Source of the DNA: an uncultured Spirochaetales bacterium
Lineage (GTDB): Bacteria; Spirochaetota; Spirochaetia; Sphaerochaetales; Sphaerochaetaceae
Assembly (NCBI GenBank): GCA_949288415.1
Contig: CASEKE010000029.1
Span: 1 to 48,150 of the forward strand
Reading direction: 5' to 3'
DNA: 48,150 nucleotides
Part shown: one piece after another, positions 7,163 through 15,407 of the stretch
Numbering within the stretch: position 1 is the stretch's first letter
Layout of the letters: each line of letters starts with the position of its first letter
Notes under the pieces: model-generated
What the model was told of the DNA's origin: nothing
Seen by the model: only the letters and a program-made list of their open reading frames with translations
Database searches by the model: none
Translations under genes and position numbers: made by a program

Positions 7163-8746
7163 ATGAAAGCAAAGAGAATTATCACTATAACACTCGCCAT
7201 CATGCTTATCGTTGCCCAAGGACTGGGTGCATGTACGATCTTTGCCGTAGGTAAGGACGCAACAGTCGATGGCTCAACAATGACGTCTCATTCCTGTGAC
7301 TCAAGGGGTGATGATCCTAGGCTGTGGGTAATCCCATCCATGGAAGCCGGGACTGTCAGAGACATTGTTGTCAACGGCAGAGCCGGTGGCGATTTCTCTC
7401 AGTTCCCGGAAGTGAAGAATTATGGTACCGGAGCTCTTGTTCTTGGTTCTGTCACCTATGACAAGCCTACTAACCAGTATCTCCATTCCATGTATTCCTT
7501 CCTGAACGACAAGGGGCTTGCAATGGGCGAATCCACATGTGGCTATGATGATTGCACCGGAAAGAAGAGTGCCATCAAGGCTGCATGGGACAAGGATGAA
7601 GGAATCCTTGATTGCTACTGCCTCCAGGACATGGCTCTTGAGAACTGTTCCACTGCAAGAGAGGCTGTCGAGTACATGGGCGCCATGATCGACGAGTACG
7701 GATGGTACGGTACGGCTGAGTGCATCAATATCTGCGACGGAAACGAGGCTTGGGTATTCGAGGCATACGGCGGCAAGATGTGGTGCGCTATCCGCGTTCC
7801 TGACGATTCCATCTTCGTTGCAGCTAACCGTTGCAGAATCGACGTATTCTACGAGAACGATCCGGACAACTTCCTCTATGCAGCCGACATGAAGAACTAT
7901 GCTCTCGAGAACGATCTTTGGGATGGAGTCTCCGAGTTCCAGCCTTGCGAGATCTTCGCTCCAAGCAGATCCTTTGGATGCACACTCAGAGAGTGGAGAG
8001 CACTTTCCCTTCTCGATTCTTCCCTCGAACTCGATCCTTATGGAAATCCCAACGATTATCCGCTGTTCGTAGTTCCTGATGAGAAGGTAAGTGTACAGGA
8101 CATCTGGGAGATTCACCAGGATTACTATGCAGGAACTGAGTTCGATCTCCTTGAGACTTCCCCTGTCGAAGTCGGACCTTTCGGAAACATCAACATTGCC
8201 AGATACACCTACAGGCCGATCAACATGTTCAATTCCACATACGTGCAGATTGCCAACATCAAGAGCTGGCTGCCTGAGGAAGCAAGGTCTCTCGTTTGGT
8301 TCGGATGGGGCGCAGCAAGCACGCAGTACCTTACTCCGGTATTCGCATCTGTCAAGTCTCTTCCTGATCATTTCGGAATCGGCGCAAGAAAGCTGCCTTA
8401 TGATCCTGAATCCGGTTGGGCCGTGACTGTTGGTGTACAGCAGGAAGCTGCAGTCAACTACAACACCGCAATCGAGGTCATCAGGGAAGTCAGAGATCCG
8501 AAGATGGAGCAGATCTACAAGACGACAGCTTCCATCCAGGACCTTGCGGCATCGATGATCAATGTCGGTCTTACGGACGAGGCTGTGGATCTCCTGACCA
8601 ACTACACGGCAACAATAGCCAATGATTGGCACGATACTTACCTCGAGCTCGATAGCGTTCTCAGAGGCAAGTTGATGCTCGGCACGGTCGATATGGCCCT
8701 GCCTGAGGTTCCTGAATCCTGGACAGCGATCGTCGAAGCTCACTGA
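7163..8746 (+). CDS. Secreted C69-family dipeptidase (second of a tandem pair)
   Basis: A 527-residue paralogue of the preceding gene. The signal segment ends LGAC with Cys24 starting CTIFAVGKDATVDG. LGAC also fits a lipobox, so this copy could either mature to expose its nucleophile or, less likely, be lipidated. The blocks GLAMGESTCG, AECINICDGNEAWVFEAYGG and FVAANRCRID are shared with the first copy, while the surface of the middle region (about 250-340) differs, suggesting different substrate ranges after duplication. An AAAAAAGGAAG ribosome-binding site lies in the 18-base gap. A strong hairpin at 8767 follows the stop, so the first transcription unit may largely end here. Confidence 0.88.
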   Translation: MKAKRIITITLAIMLIVAQGLGACTIFAVGKDATVDGSTMTSHSCDSRGDDPRLWVIPSMEAGTVRDIVVNGRAGGDFSQFPEVKNYGTGALVLGSVTYDKPTNQYLHSMYSFLNDKGLAMGESTCGYDDCTGKKSAIKAAWDKDEGILDCYCLQDMALENCSTAREAVEYMGAMIDEYGWYGTAECINICDGNEAWVFEAYGGKMWCAIRVPDDSIFVAANRCRIDVFYENDPDNFLYAADMKNYALENDLWDGVSEFQPCEIFAPSRSFGCTLREWRALSLLDSSLELDPYGNPNDYPLFVVPDEKVSVQDIWEIHQDYYAGTEFDLLETSPVEVGPFGNINIARYTYRPINMFNSTYVQIANIKSWLPEEARSLVWFGWGAASTQYLTPVFASVKSLPDHFGIGARKLPYDPESGWAVTVGVQQEAAVNYNTAIEVIREVRDPKMEQIYKTTASIQDLAASMINVGLTDEAVDLLTNYTATIANDWHDTYLELDSVLRGKLMLGTVDMALPEVPESWTAIVEAH

Positions 8747-8766
8747 GCCAGTTGGGAATAACTTTG

Positions 8767-8804
8767 AACATGGTCCATCTTCGGATGGATCATGTTTGAT
8801 TTTC
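8767..8804 (+). terminator. Intercistronic terminator/attenuator between dipeptidase and pgsB
   Basis: Thirteen-pair stem (8767-8779 with 8784-8796, one G-T) closed by a TTCG tetraloop and followed by TTTGATTTTC. The U-tract is interrupted, so readthrough is plausible. The ATG at 8792 lies inside the stem, which argues against it as the pgsB start. Confidence 0.75.
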
Positions 8805-8815
8805 TGGGGGATAAA

Positions 8816-9898
8816 GTGAAAATCATCAACATACTTTTTGTAATGATAATCATTGCTTTTCTCGCTGAAAAATATCTGCATGCCCGTAATCTTAAAAAGA
8901 TTCCCGTCAGGATACTTGTCAACGGGACACGAGGGAAAACGTCTGTCTGCAGAATTGTTTATCAGGCTCTGCTGGACCAAGGATACCGCGTAGTGGGCAG
9001 AACGACAGGATCCAGCGCAGAGGTTCTGCATGCAGATGGAAGTGTATCCGCCGTAAAACGGCGGGGAATGCCTAGGATAACCGAACTTATTCCTTTTGTC
9101 AGACTTGCAGCTTCGGAAAATGCCGAATTCATTGTCGTGGAATGCATGGCTATACAGTCAGAGAACCAGAAGACCATCGCAAGGCATCTGATAAAGCCCA
9201 CACATGTCGTGATCACGAATTCTTTCATCGATCATGTCGCCGAGATGGGGTGGACAAGAAACGACGTCGTATGGACGCTGGCGCAATCCATTCCTCGTGA
9301 TGCGATTGTCTATGCCATAGATGACGAGTATTCCGAAGTTCCTTGTCGGTTCAACAAGGTGGAGCCTGCCCATCATGATGTGGTTTCCTCGATTCCCATG
9401 CATGACGGCAACCTCAGCCTGGCCATTGCGCTTCTGGCCGGATTCGGAATAGGAGAAGAAGCGGTAGTTGCTTCTGCAGCCAAGGCAATACCCGACATAG
9501 GACTTCATACCCCTGTGGAAGGAAACTGCGGAGCATTGTTCATTCCGTCGTTTGCGGTCAATGACTATGAATGCATGGAGAGGGCCATCATGGAAGCTCA
9601 TGGGAGTGGCAGAAAGCTCGAGGTCGTCTTCAACAACCGCAAGGACAGGGAGTACAGGCTTGTGCTGTTCAAGAGGCTGATCGAACGCAACAAGCAGGTG
9701 ATCGATCGAATATATTGCATAGGAGACTATCCAGGCAAGGTGGCCAGGTACTTCTCTGGAAAAGATGTAGATGCCAGACCTTCCGATGCCGATGAAATAA
9801 TCTCGATGATATCATCATCGTCCAAGGAGTATGCATTCCTTGGGCTGGGAAACATCAAAGGGGATGGGGATAAGGTCGTATCCTCATTCTATGGGTAG
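8816..9898 (+). CDS. pgsB: Poly-gamma-glutamate synthase subunit PgsB/CapB
   Basis: ATP-dependent amide ligase that activates the gamma-carboxyl of glutamate and extends the polymer together with PgsC. About 360 residues. The ATP-binding loop NGTRGKTS (residues 36-43) follows an N-terminal membrane segment (about 3-20), as in known PgsB (about 390 aa). Further blocks are TGSSAEVL, RRGMPRITE, VVECMAIQSENQ and TNSFIDHVAEMG, the last two typical of the PgsB/Mur-ligase-like core. I choose GTG 8816 because GGGGG (8806-8810) precedes it by 5 bases. An upstream in-frame ATG at 8792 is buried in the terminator hairpin and lacks a ribosome-binding site. pgsC follows after 7 bases. Confidence 0.9.
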   Translation: MKIINILFVMIIIAFLAEKYLHARNLKKIPVRILVNGTRGKTSVCRIVYQALLDQGYRVVGRTTGSSAEVLHADGSVSAVKRRGMPRITELIPFVRLAASENAEFIVVECMAIQSENQKTIARHLIKPTHVVITNSFIDHVAEMGWTRNDVVWTLAQSIPRDAIVYAIDDEYSEVPCRFNKVEPAHHDVVSSIPMHDGNLSLAIALLAGFGIGEEAVVASAAKAIPDIGLHTPVEGNCGALFIPSFAVNDYECMERAIMEAHGSGRKLEVVFNNRKDREYRLVLFKRLIERNKQVIDRIYCIGDYPGKVARYFSGKDVDARPSDADEIISMISSSSKEYAFLGLGNIKGDGDKVVSSFYG

Positions 9899-9905
9899 GT
9901 GAAAC

Positions 9906-10340
9906 ATGCTTCATGCAGCAGTGGCTTTAAGTATAATTCTGGGATTTGCAAGCACGGAGTTTCTCGGTCTTCTTACAGGAGGAATCGTCAGTGCCGGCTA
10001 TATCGCTTTCTATCTGGAGCAACCGTTCCGTGTCATTTCCACACTGGTGCTTTCGGTTGCGACATGTCTGATTGTGGAGTTTCTGCAGCGTCACTTGATA
10101 CTTTTCGGACGACGGAGATTCATGATCACGGTATTGATCAGTATCATCATTTCCGCGTTATGGGAGAGCAGCTACTTCTACTTCAGTTTCATCAATCAGG
10201 ATTTGAGGATCATCGGATATATCATTCCCGGTCTCATCGCGAATGATATGGAGAAGCAGGGAATTTTCAGAACCCTGCTTATGCTGATAATCGTTTCGGC
10301 GATCATATGGCTGTTTCTGCATCTGAGGATATTGTCGTGA
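9906..10340 (+). CDS. pgsC: Poly-gamma-glutamate biosynthesis protein PgsC/CapC
   Basis: A 144-residue membrane protein, matching the usual PgsC length of about 149. It is almost entirely hydrophobic with about five segments. Family blocks include GFASTEFLGLLTGGIVSAGY near the N-terminus, FGRRRFM at about residue 75, and IGYIIPGLIANDMEKQG at about 100-116, which is the recognisable PgsC signature. It forms the membrane part of the synthase with PgsB. Start ATG 9906 has GTAGGTGAAAC upstream, using the end of pgsB as ribosome-binding site. Its stop overlaps the next start (GTGA at 10337-10340), so pgsW is translationally coupled. Confidence 0.88.
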   Translation: MLHAAVALSIILGFASTEFLGLLTGGIVSAGYIAFYLEQPFRVISTLVLSVATCLIVEFLQRHLILFGRRRFMITVLISIIISALWESSYFYFSFINQDLRIIGYIIPGLIANDMEKQGIFRTLLMLIIVSAIIWLFLHLRILS

Positions 10341-11425
10341 AGAAGCATGGAATCAGAATATCTTTGCTTTTGGTTTCGGCGGCGATCGCCTTTGCCGGTT
10401 TTGTCCTGGCAAATATGTTCACCGTTTCCGTGGAACGTCCGTATTCCGATCTGCAGAAAAGAGCGGCCGAAAGGATGCAGCAGGCGGAGCTTGCTGTGGC
10501 TGCGGAAATGCAGGAAATGGGGATACCCCTTGAGGCCGAGGACCTGAATGGCACATGGCTGATGGGGCCGGAATTCACTGAACTGACGACTACTCCTGGA
10601 AACGTAGATGCAAAACGTTCATCGCTGAACCCGAATTTTGCTGCGGCAATGGTCCGATATTACATCGAGGGTGGGCTTGAAAGCGGGGATACCATCGCGA
10701 TAGGTACAAGTGGATCCTTCCCCGGACTGCTCATTGCCGCTCTTTCTGCATCCACCGAAATGGGGCTTGAGGCAAGGGTAATAGCCTCCTGCGGTGCTTC
10801 CATGCATGGGGCAACAAGGCCGGATTACAATATATTCGACATTCTGTCATGTCTTGAGAGAAACGGGATCTGCAGTTTCGATCTTCTTGCCGTTTCACCC
10901 GGCGGGTCGAACGACGACGGAGGAAGTGTTCTTGAAGGAATCCTCTACAGCGGTACTAAGGAACTTTCCATGCAGCTGTGCCTCGACACGGGAAAGCCGG
11001 TCCTTGACTATGATGATATGGCGGACAATATACACGCAAGGTTTGTCCTATATGGCGACGACATAGACATGTTCGTCAACGTAGGAGGCGCTAGCCCGAA
11101 TTGCGGGACAAGCTCCTATACGTTGAACTTCCCTCAGGGCCTGGTCATGGATCCTCCGACGATTCCTACGACGCCTTACAGGGGGCTGAACTATGAATAT
11201 GCAGCAAGGGGAATTCCCGTCATCAACTTGCTGAACGTGAAGCAGCTTGCCCAGGAGAACGGTATCGCATATGATCCTGTCCCGATGGAGCTTCCTGGAG
11301 AGGGAGGCGCGTATTATGAGACAGAATACAATTCATTCATCATAATTGCGTCAATCGTGCTGGCACTGATACCGCTCGTGGCAGCTTTCGTCGATAGAAA
11401 GAAAAATGGAAATTGTCCGTATTAG
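10337..11425 (+). CDS. pgsW: Poly-gamma-glutamate system protein (PgsW-like)
   Basis: About 362 residues. The GTG start at 10337 is chosen for the GTGA overlap with the pgsC stop and a GAGGA upstream. A hydrophobic segment follows the start (about residues 6-26) and another ends the protein (about 333-352), so the main domain is probably outside the membrane and anchored at both ends. The central part contains GDTIAIGTSGSFPGL, ASCGASMHGATRP and FVNVGGASPNCG. It resembles the 'poly-gamma-glutamate system protein' family found next to pgsBC in several anaerobes; its biochemical role is unknown to me. It takes the place of PgsA/PgsE of Bacillus, so secretion or chain handling is a reasonable inference. 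It overlaps the next gene by 20 bases. Confidence 0.78.
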   Translation: MKKHGIRISLLLVSAAIAFAGFVLANMFTVSVERPYSDLQKRAAERMQQAELAVAAEMQEMGIPLEAEDLNGTWLMGPEFTELTTTPGNVDAKRSSLNPNFAAAMVRYYIEGGLESGDTIAIGTSGSFPGLLIAALSASTEMGLEARVIASCGASMHGATRPDYNIFDILSCLERNGICSFDLLAVSPGGSNDDGGSVLEGILYSGTKELSMQLCLDTGKPVLDYDDMADNIHARFVLYGDDIDMFVNVGGASPNCGTSSYTLNFPQGLVMDPPTIPTTPYRGLNYEYAARGIPVINLLNVKQLAQENGIAYDPVPMELPGEGGAYYETEYNSFIIIASIVLALIPLVAAFVDRKKNGNCPY

Positions 11426-12509
11426 AACCAAGATTGTCATATTGGTCGCAGCCGCGCTGATAGCGGCTGCCGCCGGAAAGGACTTTCTTCTGCAGAGGAA
11501 GTTCGATCTGGACATCGAGCCGTCGAACAGTTTTTCATACACCAGACGGCTCTCTTATTATGAGCCGTTGCTGGAAGGAACAGCAGCGGATTCCGAGATA
11601 TATTTCTTCGATTCCGGAAAGCCCGGCGGAACGCTGTATATCCAGGGGGGTACGCATCCCAATGAATCCGCGGGCATCATTTCCGCCATTCTTGCCATAG
11701 AGAATCTCGAATTGGATAGCGGACGGGTCATAATACTGCCTGTAGCTAACCGTAGTGCGCTTACCTGCACTTTGCCAGGCTATGGCTACATGGACTTCTT
11801 CCGCATCGGAGAAAAAACGTTCCCTGTCGGGTCCAGGGTTGCCAATCCCCTTGACCAATGGCCGGATCCTCCTATTTACATCCATTATCCTTCGGGACAG
11901 GGACTGAGCTATGAGGATGCGCGGAACCTCAATCGGAATTTTCCCGGCAGGAAAGGTTCCTTGATCGAGATAACATGCAGTGCGATTATGCAATTGCTCG
12001 AACAGGAGAATGTCGACTGGGCTTTCGATCTGCATGAGGCCTCGATCACGTATCCGACGAACTATTGCTATATCGCCCCTGAAAAGTCGGCTGACATAGC
12101 GATGCTGGCCTCTATGATGCTTGCCGATGCGGGAATTCCCATCAGAACCGAGTTTTCGGAGATGAGTCTAATGGGCTATACCCATAAGGAATGGGCGGAG
12201 ATAGAAGGCGTATATCCCTTCCTGATCGAGGCTCCGACACCTGTAATAGACAGGACTCCCGGAGCAATGACCGAGACCCTGCTACTGTCCGGTAAAGATG
12301 AATTCCTTTTGAGAATGGCCGAGAAAGGTTATACGACGATTCCTTACGACAAGGATGGCTACAGCCTGGACTTCAGGTGCGGACTGCACCTTGAGGCCGT
12401 CGGAAAGGCCATGGAGATCGCTGCAATGCTATATCCGGAAAAGGCTGTCGGCTATTCGTTGCCTAGAATGTCCGATATCCTCGATCAGGGCCTGCAGTAC
12501 TACCTGTGA
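11406..12509 (+). CDS. Second M14-type aspartoacylase-like hydrolase
   Basis: A 367-residue paralogue of the hydrolase at 4254, shorter at the N-terminus. It has one hydrophobic start segment (about residues 9-22), then the zinc motif HPNE in GGTHPNESAG (about residue 81) and DLHEAS (about 204). Shared with the first copy are NPLDQWPDP, YPSGQGLSYED, RNLNRNFPG and THKEWAE, so active-site chemistry is expected to be similar. The start at 11406 overlaps pgsW by 20 bases and has only a weak AGAAAG ribosome-binding site, so it probably depends on coupling. Its place directly after the synthase genes suggests trimming or release of the polymer. Substrate is inference only. Confidence 0.82.
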   Translation: MEIVRIRTKIVILVAAALIAAAAGKDFLLQRKFDLDIEPSNSFSYTRRLSYYEPLLEGTAADSEIYFFDSGKPGGTLYIQGGTHPNESAGIISAILAIENLELDSGRVIILPVANRSALTCTLPGYGYMDFFRIGEKTFPVGSRVANPLDQWPDPPIYIHYPSGQGLSYEDARNLNRNFPGRKGSLIEITCSAIMQLLEQENVDWAFDLHEASITYPTNYCYIAPEKSADIAMLASMMLADAGIPIRTEFSEMSLMGYTHKEWAEIEGVYPFLIEAPTPVIDRTPGAMTETLLLSGKDEFLLRMAEKGYTTIPYDKDGYSLDFRCGLHLEAVGKAMEIAAMLYPEKAVGYSLPRMSDILDQGLQYYL

Positions 12510-12520
12510 ATCGAGGCATA

Positions 12521-12556
12521 AAAAAAGGATGGAAATGGCAAAGCCATTGTCCATCC
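12521..12556 (-). terminator. Terminator of the convergent lipoprotein gene
   Basis: Stem GGATGG plus AATGGC against GCCATT plus CCATCC (12527-12556, one bulge, loop AAA). Read on the minus strand it is followed by a T6 tract (complement of 12521-12526). On the + strand no T-run follows, so it serves mainly the minus gene. Confidence 0.75.
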
Positions 12557-12564
12557 TCCGGTTA

Positions 12565-12939
12565 TCAGAATTTGCTGTCGATGAAGCTGTTGCAGCCGGA
12601 AACAAGATTGTCGAAGGCCTCTGCAGTCGGCGTTTCGGTAACTACGAACGTCAGCTGGCCAGGTGCCGTCTCGGAGAACGATGCTACTGATGGATAAAGA
12701 TCCGAGATCACGTTGCCGATTTCATCTATCTCGGCATCTGAGTATATGTCGATGTAGTTGAATGTGAGATATCCGTCATACGCTTTGTAGACGAATTTGT
12801 AGCCTGCTTTTTCGTACGAGCTCTCGTACATGAAATCGCCGGTTCCTTCATATACCTTCGAGGTGGAAGCACATCCTGCAATACAGATCAGCAGGAACGC
12901 CACAATCAGGATGGTAAGATACTTGTTAGTCCTCTTCAT
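12565..12939 (-). CDS. Small predicted lipoprotein, co-regulated with the island
   Basis: A 124-residue protein with a lipoprotein signal peptide: basic MKRTNK, hydrophobic stretch, lipobox IAGC with Cys23. It is therefore likely lipid-anchored outside the cytoplasm. The mature part (about 100 aa) is acidic and tyrosine-rich, with repeated YxxY-like stretches, and is not recognised as a family. ATG 12939 has AGGAGG 8 bases upstream. Its promoter lies in the right copy of the 132-bp repeat, which also drives the oppositely oriented ten-gene operon, so both are probably switched together. Possible roles are binding or anchoring the polymer; this is speculation. Confidence 0.72.
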   Translation of the reverse strand: MKRTNKYLTILIVAFLLICIAGCASTSKVYEGTGDFMYESSYEKAGYKFVYKAYDGYLTFNYIDIYSDAEIDEIGNVISDLYPSVASFSETAPGQLTFVVTETPTAEAFDNLVSGCNSFIDSKF

Positions 12940-12979
12940 TGAATATCCTCCTTCTTCCTAAAGCAAGTCTCTTATAGTT

Positions 12980-13111
12980 TCTATTATATTACACATAATT
13001 GCAACGTAAACAATTTTATTTTACAAATTTAGCAACACAAAATTTATTTTTTCCTCAATTTGATTATTTTTGAGATTTTTATGTTGTATTTTCGGCTGCC
13101 AGAATGAATTA
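12980..13111 (-). repeat. Right copy of the 132-bp inverted regulatory repeat
   Basis: Reverse-complement counterpart of 1903-2034 (about 85% identity, ungapped by hand). The conserved parts are the promoter hexamers, both GTTGC direct repeats, the TTGAGGAAAAA block and the distal TAATTCATTCTG block. The least conserved part is the A-rich middle. Together the pair faces inward and brackets the 11-kb island. Confidence 0.85.
12983..13010 (-). promoter_or_regulatory. Promoter of the lipoprotein gene
   Basis: On the minus strand: -35 TTTACG (complement of 13005-13010), 16-base spacer, -10 TATAAT (complement of 12983-12988). The hexamers and spacing are identical to the island operon promoter at 2004-2031. 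Confidence 0.75.
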
Positions 13112-13466
13112 CATGAAGAATTTCTTTGCTGCGACAATCGTGGAGACAATGTCGGAAATACCATGTATCGTAAAAAAACGATGCCTGATTAAGTTATTCC
13201 AACGAAATGGGGCATTATTTGTCTTATGTCATTTCTGCAAAGGCAGTGAAAACATCAATTCATAATGGTTTCAGAATGTCCGTAACGTATCATCAGGTAC
13301 TGCAGGAGCGGCTTGGAATGACGGACGGAAATGTCCATGTAATGCCGAAGCGTCTTTGTACGATACCTTTGCCGTCATGATGGCGGAAACTATGTTCGAT
13401 TCTTCGCTGCAAATGATTGATGACGGGCTGACCATCTCCTAAGATTTCAGTGGAAGGAGTCGAAAG
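13112..13466. other. 355-base gap with no recognised gene
   Basis: An open + frame runs from about 13272 to the TAA ending at 13441, with a protein-like tail (DTFAVMMAETMFDSS), but has no start codon with a ribosome-binding site. It may be the remnant of a lost gene. AAGGAG near 13453 belongs to the GH127 gene. A small hairpin, ATCGT/ACGAT, lies at 13167-13182. No promoter is clear. Confidence 0.4.
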
Positions 13467-15395
13467 ATGGAGAGTATCGATATTCACGACGTGGAACTGA
13501 ACGGGGGCTTTTGGGAGCATTACATAGATCTTCTCGGAGAGAAGTTTCTGCTGCATCAATGGGACATCCTGGCCGATCGGGCCGATGGGACGGCCAAAAG
13601 CGGCTGCATACGGAATTTTATGATCAAGGCAGGCCGCGCACAGGGAAGCCACTCGCGTCCTGTATTCATAGATTCCGACCTTGCGAAGTGGCTTGAAGCC
13701 GTTGGCAATTACCTTGCCCTGAGGCGAAACGACAAGCTTGCGAGCCTGGCGGACGAGGCGATTGCACTGGTGGAGGCCGCCCAGGATTCCGACGGTTATC
13801 TGGATACATATTTCTCGTTGAACGGGATACGCCATTTCTCGAATCTCCGTGATGGACATGAGCTGTATGTGATGGGACATTTCATCGAAGCCGGCGTCGC
13901 ATATCATAGAGGTACAGGCAAGAGAAGACTCCTTGATGTCGCAATCAGGATGGCGGATCTTGTTGTGTCGGTCTTTTCGGCTGGAGGTGAATGCGAAAGA
14001 GGACTTCCCGGTCACGAGGAGATCGAATTTGCCCTGATAAGACTTTTCGAATCAACAGGCAACCGTAAGTATCTTGAAATGGCCGGCGAGTTCCTGAAGC
14101 GACGCGGTGCTGAGGACAACTGGTTCGATGAGGAGAAGAAGGCTCCGGACTACAGGGAGATATATCCGGACATAGGCTCCTGGGGAAGGAAGTATTCCCA
14201 GAATCATAAGAGCGTTTACGATCAGGATGAGGCTGTGGGGCATGCGGTCCGGGCCACATATCTCTATACCGCCATGGCTGAATATGCGAGGCTTGCCGGC
14301 GATCTGCGTATGCTGGAGGCCGCGAAAAGACTTTGGAAGGACATCGTATCCGGGAAAATGTACATCACGGGGGCCATCGGATCGACTGCCGTGGGCGAAA
14401 GCTTCTCCGCTTCGTACGACCTTCCCAACGATTCGGGATATTGCGAGACTTGCGCATCGATCGGCCTGATCCGCTTTTCGGCGATGCTTGCCCGTTCTTT
14501 TCCTGATTCCGGATATGCCGACGTGGAGGAACTGGCGCTGTACAATACGGTACTGGCCGGAATGTCTTATCGAGGAGACCGTTTCTTCTACGTCAATCCG
14601 CTGGAATCGGATCGTAAAAAGATCGACGGGAATCCCATATACTCCCATGTCCGTCCAGCCCGTCCTGGGTGGTACAGAACGGCCTGTTGCCCTCCGAACA
14701 TCGCTCGGACCATTCCCGTAATCGGCAGTCTTGCATATCTTGTCTCTACCGATGTGCTGGTCGTGCAGATGTATCTGGATTCCACTGTCCGTCTATCCTG
14801 CGGCGCTTCGTTGCGTTTCATCACTGACTATCCATGCGATGGCAATCTTGCGATAAAGGTATCAGGAAACGTTCCAGAGTCTTTCCGGCTCATGGTACGG
14901 ATTCCAGCCTGGTGCAAATTCAAGGCTATTTCCATCTCCGGGGAAAAAATCGGGACTCCGACGTTCGACCGAGGATACCTTGTCGTCGGCGACCTGCATG
15001 ACGGGATGACTATCGAAATCTCGAACGAGATGCCATGCCGTATGCTACATGCCGATCCGAGGGTTTCCGCCGATGCAGGACTTGTCGCAGTAGGGCGGGG
15101 CCCATTCATATACTGCGTCGAGGAATGCGATAACGGCCCGGACCTGTCTTCCCTGGTCTTGGAATCAGTCGGGAAAACGATCTGTCTCGATGGGGTACCT
15201 GCTGTCTTTCCCTGCGTGGTGGCAGAAGGAAGTCGCGTAGTGTTTCCCGAAGGAACGCTCTATTCCGACCTGCCGGAAAGGTATGAGAAAACCGAAATTA
15301 GGATGGTTCCGTACTGCTTCTGGAACAACAGGGGAGAGGGCCGGATGCGCGTATGGTTGCGTTGCCGGTCTATTGTGCAGCGCGATTTTCCCTGA
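13467..15395 (+). CDS. GH127-family glycoside hydrolase (beta-L-arabinofuranosidase type)
   Basis: A 642-residue protein of the DUF1680/GH127 family, whose characterised members remove beta-L-arabinofuranose from plant glycans. It has an (alpha/alpha)6 barrel core and C-terminal beta domains. Family blocks: FMIKAGRAQGSHSRPVFIDSD (shortened here), DSDGYLDTYF, RDGHELYVMGHFIEA, HAVRATYLYTAMA, TGAIGSTAVGESF, GYCETCASIG (about residue 329) and ACCPPNIART (about 410). The ETC and CC cysteines plus the Glu in CETCA correspond to the zinc-thiolate active site. No signal peptide is seen, so it should act in the cytoplasm on imported oligosaccharides. The start has AAGGAG 8 bases upstream. It stands with a Nudix gene, not a sugar transporter, so the physiological substrate is open. 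Confidence 0.88.
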   Translation: MESIDIHDVELNGGFWEHYIDLLGEKFLLHQWDILADRADGTAKSGCIRNFMIKAGRAQGSHSRPVFIDSDLAKWLEAVGNYLALRRNDKLASLADEAIALVEAAQDSDGYLDTYFSLNGIRHFSNLRDGHELYVMGHFIEAGVAYHRGTGKRRLLDVAIRMADLVVSVFSAGGECERGLPGHEEIEFALIRLFESTGNRKYLEMAGEFLKRRGAEDNWFDEEKKAPDYREIYPDIGSWGRKYSQNHKSVYDQDEAVGHAVRATYLYTAMAEYARLAGDLRMLEAAKRLWKDIVSGKMYITGAIGSTAVGESFSASYDLPNDSGYCETCASIGLIRFSAMLARSFPDSGYADVEELALYNTVLAGMSYRGDRFFYVNPLESDRKKIDGNPIYSHVRPARPGWYRTACCPPNIARTIPVIGSLAYLVSTDVLVVQMYLDSTVRLSCGASLRFITDYPCDGNLAIKVSGNVPESFRLMVRIPAWCKFKAISISGEKIGTPTFDRGYLVVGDLHDGMTIEISNEMPCRMLHADPRVSADAGLVAVGRGPFIYCVEECDNGPDLSSLVLESVGKTICLDGVPAVFPCVVAEGSRVVFPEGTLYSDLPERYEKTEIRMVPYCFWNNRGEGRMRVWLRCRSIVQRDFP

Positions 15396-15407
15396 TATCC
15401 TTTCATC

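Noticed and set aside
7301..9031. A 576-codon minus-strand frame opposite the second C69 gene and pgsB start
   Set aside because: No ribosome-binding site or family features; the opposite strand encodes clear C69 and PgsB proteins.
13293..14015. A 240-codon minus-strand frame opposite the GH127 start
   Set aside because: Composition is shadow-like and it conflicts with the GH127 protein, which has a good ribosome-binding site and conserved N-terminus.
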